From contig LADS01000037.1 of NCBI GenBank assembly GCA_000961725.1, positions 1-54,184 on the forward strand: a DNA stretch of 54,184 bases. Reading direction: 5' to 3'. Shown here in pieces: positions 34,393-44,044 of this stretch. How positions within the stretch are numbered: the first letter of the stretch is position 1; each line of letters starts with the position of its first letter. The notes under the pieces were generated by a model, which ran no database searches, was not told the origin of the DNA, and saw nothing but the letters and a program-made list of their open reading frames with translations. The position numbers and the translations under genes were made by a program. The stretch comes from Desulfobulbaceae bacterium BRH_c16a. Lineage in GTDB: Bacteria; Desulfobacterota; Desulfobulbia; Desulfobulbales; Desulfocapsaceae.

Positions 34393-36897
34393 ATGAAGCG
34401 AAACAGAATGAACGAGCTATGCCAACTGGAAGCAGGCCAAACCGAGGTTTTGCAGGGCAATATCGCTTTCGCCGTCGGCTGCGTGCGCGCAGGCATCCAC
34501 AGCGCCGATGGCTATCCGGGAACGCCGAGCACCGAGGTCATCGACCGTGGGCTGTCCCAGGTCCAGGACAGAATCACCGTCGGCTGGTCGGTGAACGAAG
34601 CAGTGGCGGCCGGCGTCGGCCTCGGCCACACCCTGGCCGGCCGGGACGCGGTGGTGACCATGAAAATTCCGGGCCTGTTCCAGGCGGCCGACATCTTCAC
34701 CAGCGCCTCGTTCTTCACCGAACCGCGCGGCGCTTTAATCTACTTCATTGCCAGTGACTTCACCCCCAGCTCAACCCAGCACCTGGTCGATCCACGCTAC
34801 CTGTTCAAGACGTGTTGTGTTCCGGTCTTCGAGCCGGCCAACCATCAGGAAATGCTCGAAGCACCCGGCATCGCCGCCGACATCGGCCGGCGCTTCAAGA
34901 CCCCGGTGGTCATCCTCGCATCCGGCGCCCTCTGCCACAGCGAGGGGCTGGTGCGGATGAACCCGGTCCGCAGCCGGGATCCCCAGGTGATGGAGGGCGA
35001 CCTGCGCCGCTTCAATTCGCTGCCGGGCATGGCCCGAAAAAATTACGACCGGGTCCAGAGCGAGCGGATGGTGGAATTGACCGCAATGGTCGAGTCCTCG
35101 CCCCTCAACAAGTGGCTGAAGGGCTCGGGCAGGACCGGCATCATCACCTGCGGCGCCAACACCGCCTTCGCCCTGGAGGTTCGGGAGGCCTTCGGCGCCG
35201 ATGTCGACATCCTGTCGCTGGCCTTCACCAATCCCCTGCCGAAAGAACTGATCCGCCGCTTCCACGACGCTATCTCCGGCGAAATCCACGTCATCGACGA
35301 CGGTTATCGCTTCCTCCAGGACGAGCTGGCGATCATGGGTCTTGCCGTAACGGGCAAGGCGGACTTCAGCCCGTGCACCGAGTACAGCCCGGCCACGATT
35401 GCCGAAAGATTCGGCCATGCGCCTCAGGTGGTCAAGGCACGAGAGACCGGCCCAAGCCCGGTCAACCGGCCGCCGATGATCTGCCCCGGCTGCCCCTACC
35501 GGCTCTTTGCCGAGACCATCGCCACCATGAAAAAACGAGGCAAGCTGGCAGCGGTTTTCGGCGATATCGGCTGCAATGCCCTGCTCTACTTCCTGAACGC
35601 CATGGATACCGGAGTGGCCATGGGGGCGAGCGAGGCCAAACGCGCCGGCTTTGTCCTGTCCCGGCCGGAGATGGCCGATAAAGTTTTGAGCGTCCTGGGC
35701 GACAGCACCGAATGCCACAGCGGCATGGACGCCACCCGCAATACCGTCTTTCGCCACGTGCCGGGGGTGAAGGTAGTCCTTGATAACTACTGGACGGCGA
35801 TGACCGGTGGCCAGCCGGCCCCGACCTCGCCGGTCAATCTGGCCGGTCAGCCCAACACCTTCGATCTGGTAGGGGCCATCGCCGCAACCGGCGCCAAGAC
35901 CGTCGCTATCGACGCCTACAACCGCATCGAACTGCAGAAAGCTCTGCGTCTGGCCTTCAAGGAGGCGGCCGACGGCCAATTCACCACCCTGGTGGTACGC
36001 GGCAGCTGCCTGAAAAAACTCCCGGCGGCAAGGCTTGGCATCCGCCTGAAAATCAATGAAGAAAAATGCGACAAGTGTTATTCCTGTCTTATCTGTCCGG
36101 GGATCGAGGCCGGACCGGAAGGCTTCCCGCAGTTCACCAATCTCTGCTCCGGCTGCGGCGAACAGGGCCAGTCCTGCATGCAGATGTGCCCCTTCCAGGC
36201 CATGGAACCACTCACCCCAGCCGAGAAAACCGGGTCGAGCAGTCCGCGATTCGTCGAGCCTCCGACCCTGCCCGCCGTCACCATGTCCCGGGACACACTG
36301 CCCGGTCGGCTAAGCCTTGCCATCCGCGGCGTCGGCGGCCAGGGCAACCTTTTTTTCGGCCGGGTCCTCACCCAGCTGGCCTTTCTGGCCGGCTACGGCG
36401 AGGAGAACATCGTCAAGGGCGAGACCCACGGCATGGCCCAGATGGGCGGGCCGGTGATCAGCACCTTTGCCTGCGGCAAGGTCCACAGTCCGGTGCTGCT
36501 GCCGGGTGAGGCGGATTGCCTGATTGCCATGGAGATGAGCGAGATGCTGCGGCCGGGATTTCTCGAGCTGCTGAGAGCAGGCGGGACGATCCTTGCCGCC
36601 CGCACGGTCATCGTCCCTCAGGGGATGAAGGCCGAGGACTACCCGGACCTGGCGGACATCAGGCGGGCCACCGCCGGTTTTCACTTGATCGAGGTCGATG
36701 TGCTGGCCGCAGCCCTTAAGCTTGGCGACAGCAGTGGCCGGACCGCCAATGTGGTGATGATGGGTGCCACGAGCCGGATCGCCCCCTTCGATCGCATCCC
36801 CGAGGGGCTGTGGCTGCGCGCCCTGCAGGAGGTCACTCCCGGCCCGGCCTGGGCCGGCAATTACCAGGCGTTCTTGGCGGGACGAGAGCTGTTATAG
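34393..36897 (+). CDS. Fused IorA-IorB type 2-oxoacid:ferredoxin oxidoreductase
   Basis: An 834-residue protein matching indolepyruvate:ferredoxin oxidoreductase with both subunits joined. Residues ~1-600 are IorA-like: pyrimidine-binding part (DGYPGTPSTEVID, NEAVAAGVGLGHTLAGRD), CPGCPYRLFAETI, and the thiamine-diphosphate motif GDSTECHSGMDATRN through NYWTAMTGGQPAP. Two clustered cysteine motifs follow (CDKCYSCLICPG and CSGCGEQGQSCMQMCPF). From ~residue 637 the IorB-like gamma domain begins (RGVGGQGNLFFGRVL, GETHGMAQMGGPV). It oxidatively decarboxylates a 2-oxoacid, making acyl-CoA and reduced ferredoxin. AGGAG precedes the ATG at 34393. Ior enzymes prefer aryl-pyruvates, which suggests an aromatic substrate, although pyruvate cannot be excluded. 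Confidence 0.92.
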   Translation: MKRNRMNELCQLEAGQTEVLQGNIAFAVGCVRAGIHSADGYPGTPSTEVIDRGLSQVQDRITVGWSVNEAVAAGVGLGHTLAGRDAVVTMKIPGLFQAADIFTSASFFTEPRGALIYFIASDFTPSSTQHLVDPRYLFKTCCVPVFEPANHQEMLEAPGIAADIGRRFKTPVVILASGALCHSEGLVRMNPVRSRDPQVMEGDLRRFNSLPGMARKNYDRVQSERMVELTAMVESSPLNKWLKGSGRTGIITCGANTAFALEVREAFGADVDILSLAFTNPLPKELIRRFHDAISGEIHVIDDGYRFLQDELAIMGLAVTGKADFSPCTEYSPATIAERFGHAPQVVKARETGPSPVNRPPMICPGCPYRLFAETIATMKKRGKLAAVFGDIGCNALLYFLNAMDTGVAMGASEAKRAGFVLSRPEMADKVLSVLGDSTECHSGMDATRNTVFRHVPGVKVVLDNYWTAMTGGQPAPTSPVNLAGQPNTFDLVGAIAATGAKTVAIDAYNRIELQKALRLAFKEAADGQFTTLVVRGSCLKKLPAARLGIRLKINEEKCDKCYSCLICPGIEAGPEGFPQFTNLCSGCGEQGQSCMQMCPFQAMEPLTPAEKTGSSSPRFVEPPTLPAVTMSRDTLPGRLSLAIRGVGGQGNLFFGRVLTQLAFLAGYGEENIVKGETHGMAQMGGPVISTFACGKVHSPVLLPGEADCLIAMEMSEMLRPGFLELLRAGGTILAARTVIVPQGMKAEDYPDLADIRRATAGFHLIEVDVLAAALKLGDSSGRTANVVMMGATSRIAPFDRIPEGLWLRALQEVTPGPAWAGNYQAFLAGRELL

Positions 36898-36916
36898 CAG
36901 AGCAAAAGGAAACGAT

Positions 36917-39052
36917 ATGACGACAAGTAATCATATGGCCGTTTCGGCCGAAGAACGGTCCAGACGCATCCATCAGTGCCTTTTCCGGCCGGAAAGCATC
37001 GCGGTCATCGGCGCAAGCGGCGACCCCTTGAAACCCGGCGGCCGGGTGTTCAAGAATATTCTGGAGCACGGCTATGGAGGCATTCTCCGGCCGGTGAACC
37101 CGAAGGCTGCCGAGATCCTCGGCGTCCAGGCCTTTCCGTCGATCTCGGCCCTGCCCGAATCTCCGGATTTAGCCATTGTCGCCATCCCCGCCGCCATGGT
37201 CCTGGCGGCGGTGAGCGAACTGGCCGGTCGCGGTACCGGGGCGGTGATCGTCCTTACCTCGGGTTTCGGCGAAAAGGATGCGGCCGGTAAAGAGGCGGAG
37301 GTGAAGATGAAGGCAGTCGCCGACGCGGCCGGCATGGCCCTGATCGGCCCCAACTGCTCGGGCTTTCTCACCGGTGCCTACAAGGGCAAATTCGCCGGCA
37401 TCGTCCCGAAACTGCCGGGCGGTGCAGTCGATTTCATCAGCGGCTCGGGCGCCACGGTGGACTACGTGATGGAATGCGCCGAAGGGAGGGGACTGTCGTT
37501 CGGCACCGTGCTCAATCTCGGCAACTCCGCCCAGATGGGGGTCGAGGATCTGGTTCGGCTGCACGACGAAAACTACGGGCCGGACTGCGCCCGTATCCTC
37601 CTCCTCTATCTCGAGGCGGTAAAAAAACCTCGGCTGCTCCTGCACCACGCGAGAAGTCTGGCGGAGAAAGGCTGCATCCTGGTCGGCATCAAATCCGGGG
37701 CGACTGCCGCCGGTTCGCGGGCTGCCGCCAGCCATACCGGAGCCATGGCGACCAGCGACACCGCGGTTCAGGCCCTGTTCGACAAGGCCGGCATCATTCG
37801 GGTAACCGGCCGGCAGGCCCTGGTCGATGTCGCCTGCGTCCTCAGGGCGGCTGGAGGGAGACTTACGGGCAAACGGCTCGCCATCGTCACCGATGCCGGT
37901 GGTCCGGTGGTGATGCTGGCTGATGAGCTGGCCCGTGGCGGTCTTGAACTGCCTCCCTTGACCGACCGCACCCGCGCCGAACTCGCGAAGATACTGCCGC
38001 CGGAAAGTTCGATAGTCAACCCCATCGACGCCCTGCCGTCGCGAACCGCCGAGCAGATCGGGTCGATTGTCCGGGTGCTGGGCGAGTTCGAGCGCGGCCG
38101 CCTCGATGCCATCGCCGTTCTCACCGGCGACTCGGGGCTCTCCGACAACGCCGCAATCTACCGGGCGATATCTGCGTCCATGCGGCAGAGCCCCATTCCC
38201 GTCCTGCCGATGCTCAGTTCGCTCACCTCCTGCCGGGACAAAATCGACGAGTTCACCCGGGGCGGCAATGTCTTCTTCCCGGACGAAGTGGCCTTGGGCC
38301 GGGCTCTCAGCCTTGTCGCCCGCCAGGCTCCCCCAGCGGCGGACGATCCCAGCCGCCCCGCCGGATACGACCAACAGGCAATCCGCCTGGCGCTGGCGAA
38401 CACCAACGGCGTTCTCTCCCCGGAAACAGTACGCCGGGTGCTCGTCGCCGCAGGCTTTGCCGTGCCCGAACAGCTTGAGATTCTCCGGAAAGAGCATCTC
38501 GCCGACGGCTGCCGACGGCTCGGTTTCCCCCTGGCGATGAAGGTCATCGGCCCGCTGCACAAGACCGATGTCGGCGGGGTGCGCCTCGGCATCGACGGCG
38601 AAGTGGAGGCAATGGCCGCCTGGTCGGCGCTGATGGCCATCCCGGAGGCGTGGGGAGTGCTGCTCCAGCCGATGATCGACGGTCTGGAGGTCATCCTTGG
38701 CGCCAGCCGCGAGGGCGATTTCGGCCACCTGGTGATGTTCGGCCTCGGTGGTATCCACACCGAAGTCCTAAAAGATGTGCGCTTTGGCCTGGCGCCCCTC
38801 TCCGCCGCCGAAGCCCGGCGGCTGATTGACGGCATCCGCGGCCGGGCGCTGCTGGATGGCGTTCGCGGCGCAGCCGGCATGGACATGGCGGTGCTTGTCG
38901 ACTTCCTCGTTCGCCTCGGCCGTCTGGTCACCGACTTCCCGCAGATCGGCGAGATCGACCTCAACCCGGTGAAGGGCTCAGGAGATTGTCTCATGGCGGT
39001 GGACGCCAGGATCATTTTGACCAGCGGGAACGACGGCCCGAATTCCCCATAA
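36917..39052 (+). CDS. ADP-forming acyl-CoA synthetase, alpha-beta fusion
   Basis: A 711-residue enzyme that turns acyl-CoA, ADP and phosphate into acid, CoA and ATP. The order is CoA-binding domain (PESIAVIGASGDPLKPGG), succinyl-CoA-ligase-like domain with the catalytic His in AASHTGAMA, then an ATP-grasp half (GFPLAMKVIGPLHKTDVGGV, LGASREGDFGHLVMFGLGGI, EIDLNPV). It begins 19 bp after the ior gene with AAGGA before the ATG at 36917; the frame is open upstream into ior. Such enzymes give substrate-level ATP from aryl- or acetyl-CoA in archaea and some anaerobic bacteria. Confidence 0.92.
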   Translation: MTTSNHMAVSAEERSRRIHQCLFRPESIAVIGASGDPLKPGGRVFKNILEHGYGGILRPVNPKAAEILGVQAFPSISALPESPDLAIVAIPAAMVLAAVSELAGRGTGAVIVLTSGFGEKDAAGKEAEVKMKAVADAAGMALIGPNCSGFLTGAYKGKFAGIVPKLPGGAVDFISGSGATVDYVMECAEGRGLSFGTVLNLGNSAQMGVEDLVRLHDENYGPDCARILLLYLEAVKKPRLLLHHARSLAEKGCILVGIKSGATAAGSRAAASHTGAMATSDTAVQALFDKAGIIRVTGRQALVDVACVLRAAGGRLTGKRLAIVTDAGGPVVMLADELARGGLELPPLTDRTRAELAKILPPESSIVNPIDALPSRTAEQIGSIVRVLGEFERGRLDAIAVLTGDSGLSDNAAIYRAISASMRQSPIPVLPMLSSLTSCRDKIDEFTRGGNVFFPDEVALGRALSLVARQAPPAADDPSRPAGYDQQAIRLALANTNGVLSPETVRRVLVAAGFAVPEQLEILRKEHLADGCRRLGFPLAMKVIGPLHKTDVGGVRLGIDGEVEAMAAWSALMAIPEAWGVLLQPMIDGLEVILGASREGDFGHLVMFGLGGIHTEVLKDVRFGLAPLSAAEARRLIDGIRGRALLDGVRGAAGMDMAVLVDFLVRLGRLVTDFPQIGEIDLNPVKGSGDCLMAVDARIILTSGNDGPNSP

Positions 39053-39146
39053 CACCCCACAAAGGGTACTCTTTTCAGTCCCCCCTTGAGGGGTGAAAAA
39101 CGAAAAACAAGGAATGATTTTCTAAGGTACTAATCAGGAGAAAACC

Positions 39147-41555
39147 ATGATCGACCAGCCGCAACTCAACATCGATTTTCAGGCCATCACCGGCCTCTTC
39201 GACGAGGCGCATCGGCAGGGCCGTGACTTCCTCTTCGAGTACGAAACTTACCGGCTCCTGGCCGGCTCCGGCAGCGAGACCCCGCCGCGCACCCACCTGC
39301 TCGCCAAAGGCAGCCGGCCGACCGACGAGGAATTGAACCTCATGCCCGGCGACAAGGTGGTACTGAAGATCGTCTCGCCGGCTATCATCCACAAGACCGA
39401 GGCCGGCGGTGTGCGGGTAGTGGCCAAAAACCCGGACAAGATCCGCTCCGCCTGGCGGCGCATGCTCTACGAGGTGCCGGAGAATCTCGCCGACCGCATC
39501 GAACGCCAGCCGGCCCATGCCCCGGAATGCTACCGTAATCTGACCGGCGAGGCGCTGCGCGCCGCCATCGCCCGCGACATCGTCGGCGTCCTCATGGTCC
39601 AGTTCATGCCGCCCGATTCCGAGGCTTTCGGCAACGAGATGATCGTCGGCATCCGCAACACCCGCGAATTCGGCATGGTGATCAGCGCCGGTCTCGGCGG
39701 CACCGACACCGAACTCTACGCCGAGCGGTTCCGCAAAGGCCAGGCCATCGTCGCCGCCTCGACCGCCATGACCGACGGGCCGACCTTCTTCGAGCTGTTC
39801 AAGAAGACCATCAGCTACAAGAAACTTGCCGGGCTGACCCGCGGCACCCGGCGCATCGTCACCGATGAGCAGCTGCTGGAGTGCTTCGCCTCCTTCATCG
39901 CCATGGCCAACTCTTATTCGGCGGCCAATCCGGCGGCACCCCATGTCATCGAAGAGCTGGAGATCAACCCCTTCGCCTTCACCGACTACCTGATGGTCCC
40001 CCTGGACGGGATGTGCCGCTTCGCCGCACCTAAAGGGACCCCGGTGGCCCGACCCTTCCATAAGGTGGGCAGCCTGCTGCGGCCGAAAACCATCGGCATC
40101 GTCGGCGTCTCCACCAGCCGGGTCAACTTCGGCCGGATCATCCTCGGCAATATCCTGGCCGGCGGCTTCCCTCCGGAGAATATCCGCATCGTCAAACCCG
40201 GCTTGGACAGCTTCGAGGGAATTCGCTGCCTGCCGGATCTTGCCTCCCTCGACGTACGTCTCGACCTCTTCGTAGTTGCGGTGGGAGCGGATCAGGTTCC
40301 CGAGCTGATAGACGGACTGCTCGCGCAGAATTGCGCCGAGGCGGTGATGCTGATCCCCGGCGGCATGGGCGAGACTCAGGACAGCGCCGAACGGGCCCGG
40401 CAGGTGATGGAGAAAATAGGCGCCGCCCATCTTCGCGAGGATGGCGGTCCGGTCTTTCTCGGCGCCAACTGCCTCGGCGTCGTCTCCCATCCCGGCCATT
40501 ACGACACCATGTTCATCCCGGAGGCGAAACTGCCCAAGCGGCGCGGCCCGTACCGGCGGACCGCCGCCTTCGTCAGCCAGAGCGGGGCCTTCATGATCAC
40601 CCGCCTCAGCAAGCGGCCGGAGATCGACCCGGCCTATATGATTTCGGTGGGCAACCAGAACGACCTGACCCTGGGCGACCTGGTCAAGTATCTCGGCGAC
40701 GACCCGGAACTGGACATCATCGCCATCTATGCCGAAGGCTTCAAGGATCTGGACGGCCTGGAATTCTGCCGGGCGGTGCGGGGGGCCGTGCAGGCCGGCA
40801 AGGACGTGATCTTCTACAAGGCCGGCTGCACCCCCGAGGGCAAATCGGCGACCTCGGGCCATACCGCGTCGCTTGCCGGCGACTATATGGTCTGCGAGTC
40901 CTGCGTCCGCCAGGCGGGCGGCATGGTCGCCCGGACCTTCACCCAGTTCGAGGACCTGCTGATGATCGCCCAGCGGCTGCACGACAAGACGATCAACGGC
41001 AACCGTCTGGCGGCGGTGAGCGGCGCGGGCTTTGAGGCGGTGGGCATGGCCGACAATATCCAGGCCGAGGATTTTGCTTTAGGGATGGCAGCCTTCAGTC
41101 CGGCCACAACCGCAAAACTTGCAACCCTTCTGGCCAAGAAGGGTCTTGCAGCGCTTATCGAAATCAAGAATCCCCTGGATATCACCCCCGGCGCCGACGA
41201 CGAGACCCATGTCGCCGCCGTCGAGTACCTGGCCGAGGACCCGAATATCGACGCGGTGGTGGTCGGCCTCGATCCACTGTCGCCGGCCATGCGCACTTTA
41301 GCCGGGTCCGAAGGACGGACATTCACTATGCACGACGAAGAGAGTATCGCCCTGCGCATGCCGGCACTCGCCGCAAGACTCGCGAAACCCATCGTCGGGG
41401 TGGTGGATGGCGGCCGACTCTACGACCCATTGGTCGACGAACTGATGGAAAAGGGCATGGCGATCTTCCGCTCCTCCGACCGGGCGGTGCAGACCCTTGC
41501 CATGTATATCGAGGGCCGGCTTTACGCCGAGCGCTTACGTAACTGCGGCTATTAA
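39147..41555 (+). CDS. ADP-forming acyl-CoA synthetase, beta-alpha fusion
   Basis: An 802-residue relative of the preceding enzyme with the domains in the opposite order. The ATP-grasp half comes first (DKVVLKIVSPAIIHKTEAGGV, VGIRNTREFGMVISAGLGGTDTELY, EELEINPF). Then come the CoA-binding part (PKTIGIVGVSTSRVNFGRII) and the ligase part with the catalytic His in SATSGHTASLAGDY. AGGAG precedes the ATG. The 94-bp gap from the previous gene leaves room for a separate start site but co-transcription is likely. Having two such enzymes side by side may reflect two acyl substrates or a heteromeric complex. Confidence 0.9.
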   Translation: MIDQPQLNIDFQAITGLFDEAHRQGRDFLFEYETYRLLAGSGSETPPRTHLLAKGSRPTDEELNLMPGDKVVLKIVSPAIIHKTEAGGVRVVAKNPDKIRSAWRRMLYEVPENLADRIERQPAHAPECYRNLTGEALRAAIARDIVGVLMVQFMPPDSEAFGNEMIVGIRNTREFGMVISAGLGGTDTELYAERFRKGQAIVAASTAMTDGPTFFELFKKTISYKKLAGLTRGTRRIVTDEQLLECFASFIAMANSYSAANPAAPHVIEELEINPFAFTDYLMVPLDGMCRFAAPKGTPVARPFHKVGSLLRPKTIGIVGVSTSRVNFGRIILGNILAGGFPPENIRIVKPGLDSFEGIRCLPDLASLDVRLDLFVVAVGADQVPELIDGLLAQNCAEAVMLIPGGMGETQDSAERARQVMEKIGAAHLREDGGPVFLGANCLGVVSHPGHYDTMFIPEAKLPKRRGPYRRTAAFVSQSGAFMITRLSKRPEIDPAYMISVGNQNDLTLGDLVKYLGDDPELDIIAIYAEGFKDLDGLEFCRAVRGAVQAGKDVIFYKAGCTPEGKSATSGHTASLAGDYMVCESCVRQAGGMVARTFTQFEDLLMIAQRLHDKTINGNRLAAVSGAGFEAVGMADNIQAEDFALGMAAFSPATTAKLATLLAKKGLAALIEIKNPLDITPGADDETHVAAVEYLAEDPNIDAVVVGLDPLSPAMRTLAGSEGRTFTMHDEESIALRMPALAARLAKPIVGVVDGGRLYDPLVDELMEKGMAIFRSSDRAVQTLAMYIEGRLYAERLRNCGY

Positions 41556-41909
41556 CATCCTTCGGTCGGGCAGTTACGCCAGTTGCTTCACCTGCTCATG
41601 GCGAAAGCAATCGACAAGATGATCGTTGACCATCCCCACCTGTGGCACAGGGATTCTCGATTCTATTATTGAATATTACGAAATCAGTAATACACCCGTC
41701 TCGCTTATTCATTTTACTTACACATTCCATTAGTATTTCTTTACTTAGATGATACGCTGTGGTACTTTGTTGCTTTAATGCACAGGATATTTGCATCGAG
41801 ATAATGCGCTTCTTCCTTACAGCGTATCTCGAGCGAACCGGTGCACAGCATACTTACTCCTGTATGGCGGCCAGAAAGTCCGTTAAAAACAACAAGAGGA
41901 GGACAAGCT
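41556..41909. other. Non-coding region before the cytochrome gene
   Basis: About 350 bp without a convincing reading frame or RNA gene, AT-richer than its neighbours, probably holding the end of the catabolic transcript and the promoter of the split-Soret-type cytochrome gene. I see no clear terminator or operator. Confidence 0.5.
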
Positions 41910-42698
41910 ATGAATTCGGATCAATGCGGCAACGACAAGGGCTTATCGCGGCGGCAAATGCTTATTGCCGGCGGAGCAATGGTGGCGGGTGCGACAATGA
42001 CGCATTTAGGCGGTTTGATCAGACCTGCCTTGGCCAAGGGAGGGGGATCGGAAAAATGGCCCTGGCCCTATGAAAAACTGGATCCGGCCATTACCGCGGA
42101 ACTCGCCTACCAGGAATGGTACCGGGTTTTTTGCGGCGCGGCGGTAATCAACAGTGTCGTCAGTCAGTTGCGGGAAAAGGTCGGTGAACCGTACACCAGC
42201 TTCCCCGCCGACGCCTTTGTCTTCCTCGAGGGTGGAATGGTGGGCTGGGGGATGACCTGCGGCTCCAATGCCGGGGCGGCCATCGTGGCAAACCTCATCA
42301 TCGGGCCGAGAATTGCCGGCAATCCCCAAGGCCATCAGATTTCCGAGGAGATTTTCGAATGGTATTCCGACGCATCCATGCCTGTTTATGCACCAGCGGC
42401 ACCAAAGGTCGCAACAGAGATAGTGAGGACGACGAGTGAATCGCCCCTCTGCCACATATCCGTCGGCAAATGGATGAAGGCATCCGGTTTTCCCATTGGC
42501 AGCGCCGAACGCAAAGACAGATGTGCGCGGGTTGCAGCCAGTGTCGCCTTTCGCCTCGTTGAACTGCTGAACGGATGGAAAGACGGGAAATACGAGGTAG
42601 TGAGCTCCCATTCGCCGGTCAAGGAATACGGCATTACGGCTCAGATGAACTGCATGGAATGCCACACAGGCGATGTCCCGACTCCTCCGCGCAGTTAG
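41910..42698 (+). CDS. Split-Soret-type cytochrome c with TAT signal
   Basis: A 262-residue exported protein. The N-terminus has a twin-arginine signal (SRRQMLIAGGAMVAGA, cut near ALA). The body resembles the split-Soret cytochrome c family of sulfate reducers: WPWPYEKLDP, a conserved VFCGAAVINSV, GGMVGWGMTCGSNAGAA, and a single CMECH haem site near the C-terminus. In the known family two subunits stack two haems at the dimer interface and bind an Fe-S cluster. The start at 41910 follows GAGGAGG and is chosen over the upstream open frame. Its partner is unknown; it stands alone. Confidence 0.85.
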   Translation: MNSDQCGNDKGLSRRQMLIAGGAMVAGATMTHLGGLIRPALAKGGGSEKWPWPYEKLDPAITAELAYQEWYRVFCGAAVINSVVSQLREKVGEPYTSFPADAFVFLEGGMVGWGMTCGSNAGAAIVANLIIGPRIAGNPQGHQISEEIFEWYSDASMPVYAPAAPKVATEIVRTTSESPLCHISVGKWMKASGFPIGSAERKDRCARVAASVAFRLVELLNGWKDGKYEVVSSHSPVKEYGITAQMNCMECHTGDVPTPPRS

Positions 42699-42840
42699 AG
42701 ACGGCGGCCGATCTTCTCACCGCCCCGCGACCATCTCTCTTTTCTCCGTCGACTCTTTCTCTTTCTCGGGCTGTGCGGGGCAGTCCGGGGAGAAATAATG
42801 TGGATTGCCCGGCCTTCTGCACAATAGACAAGCCCGCGCC

Positions 42841-43947
42841 TCACCCGACAAATCGAATTTCCCGGCTCATCGTACTGAGCGACTCGGCGCCATCGGCTGT
42901 CACCACCACGTCGTCCTCGATACGGACGCCGTTTTTCCCTGCAAGATAAATCCCCGGCTCGACCGTATAGGCCATGCCGACCTCCAGCAGCTGCGCATTA
43001 TCTCCGCGAATATAAGGCTCCTCGTGACATTCCATGCCGATGCCGTGGCCGGTCCGGTGGGTAAAGTATGGGCCGTAGCCAGCTGCCTCGATGACTTCCC
43101 GGGTCGCCTGGTCCACCCTGGCGCAGGAGACGCCCGGGCCACCCGCCGTCCGTCCGGCACTGTTGGCCTGCTGGACCAGCCTGTAAATCTTCTCGGCCTC
43201 CGCGTCGATCTCCCCCACCGCAAAGGTCCGGGTCAGATCGGAGGCATAACCGCCGTAGCAGGCCCCCCAGTCGACAATCAGCAGGTCGCCTGCGGCCAGG
43301 CGCCGATCCGAAGGCTGCGAATGGGGATTGGCACCATTCGGCCCGGCTGCAACAATCGGCGCAAAGGGCAGGGCGATCTCCGAACCATGACGTATCAACT
43401 GGAGAAAGAGCTCGGCGGCGATCTCTTTTTCCGTTATGCCTATTTTCACCAGCGGCAGTGTCGCCGTCAAAGCATCCTCGGCGATTTTCACGGCTCGGCG
43501 CATGCTGGCAATTTCTTCTTCATCCTTTCTGGCCCTGAGCGCTGCAAAGATTTCCGAGCCGTCGGTAAATTCCGCCTCGCTACAGGCCGATCGCAGATAA
43601 TCATACTCTAGAAGCCGCAACTGCCTTGGCTCAACACCCACCTTGTACCCGGCAAGACCAAGCCCCGCAAGGGCGTCGCCAAATATTGCCCCCCATGCGT
43701 CCGGGTTCTCGCCATAGGCATAGACCCGCGCCGGAAACGGCAAATGATCGAGTTTAACCTGTTCCAGTTCCGGCAAAATAATAGTCGGATCATTGTCCAT
43801 ACTGAAGACAATCACTACCGGACGCTCCATCAGATGAAAATGCAGTCCGGTCAAATAGGTAAGCGTCGGCCCGGCATTGACGGCTAAAGCAGCGAACCCT
43901 TTATCCTGGATATACCTGGTTAACCTGGACAAACGTGTATCGGCCAT
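42841..43947 (-). CDS. M24-family Xaa-Pro peptidase
   Basis: A 368-residue cytoplasmic metallopeptidase of the creatinase/prolidase family. The N-terminal domain opens with LSRLTRYIQDKGFAALAV and LTYLTGLHF. The C-terminal pita-bread domain shows all five metal ligands: Asp in IVDWGACYGG, Asp in ASDLTRTF, His in HRTGHGIGMECHEEPYI, Glu in VEPGIYL and Glu in VRIEDDVVV. It removes or hydrolyses residues next to proline. The ATG at 43947 has AAGGAG just upstream; a GTG at 43953 is an alternative. Confidence 0.94.
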   Translation of the reverse strand: MADTRLSRLTRYIQDKGFAALAVNAGPTLTYLTGLHFHLMERPVVIVFSMDNDPTIILPELEQVKLDHLPFPARVYAYGENPDAWGAIFGDALAGLGLAGYKVGVEPRQLRLLEYDYLRSACSEAEFTDGSEIFAALRARKDEEEIASMRRAVKIAEDALTATLPLVKIGITEKEIAAELFLQLIRHGSEIALPFAPIVAAGPNGANPHSQPSDRRLAAGDLLIVDWGACYGGYASDLTRTFAVGEIDAEAEKIYRLVQQANSAGRTAGGPGVSCARVDQATREVIEAAGYGPYFTHRTGHGIGMECHEEPYIRGDNAQLLEVGMAYTVEPGIYLAGKNGVRIEDDVVVTADGAESLSTMSREIRFVG

Positions 43948-44044
43948 CCTCACTCCTTACCCTCGTTTGAAAGTGCATGAATTTATGATCACATTTAATG
44001 AAATGTTGTGGAGAGAAAAGGGGCACGCATGTGAGTTGGCTCTT

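Noticed and set aside
37169..38758. 529-codon minus-strand frame opposite the first acyl-CoA synthetase
   Set aside because: Shadow of a recognised gene; low-complexity and no motif.
39075..40982. 635-codon minus-strand frame opposite the second acyl-CoA synthetase
   Set aside because: Shadow of a recognised gene with no domain sequence.
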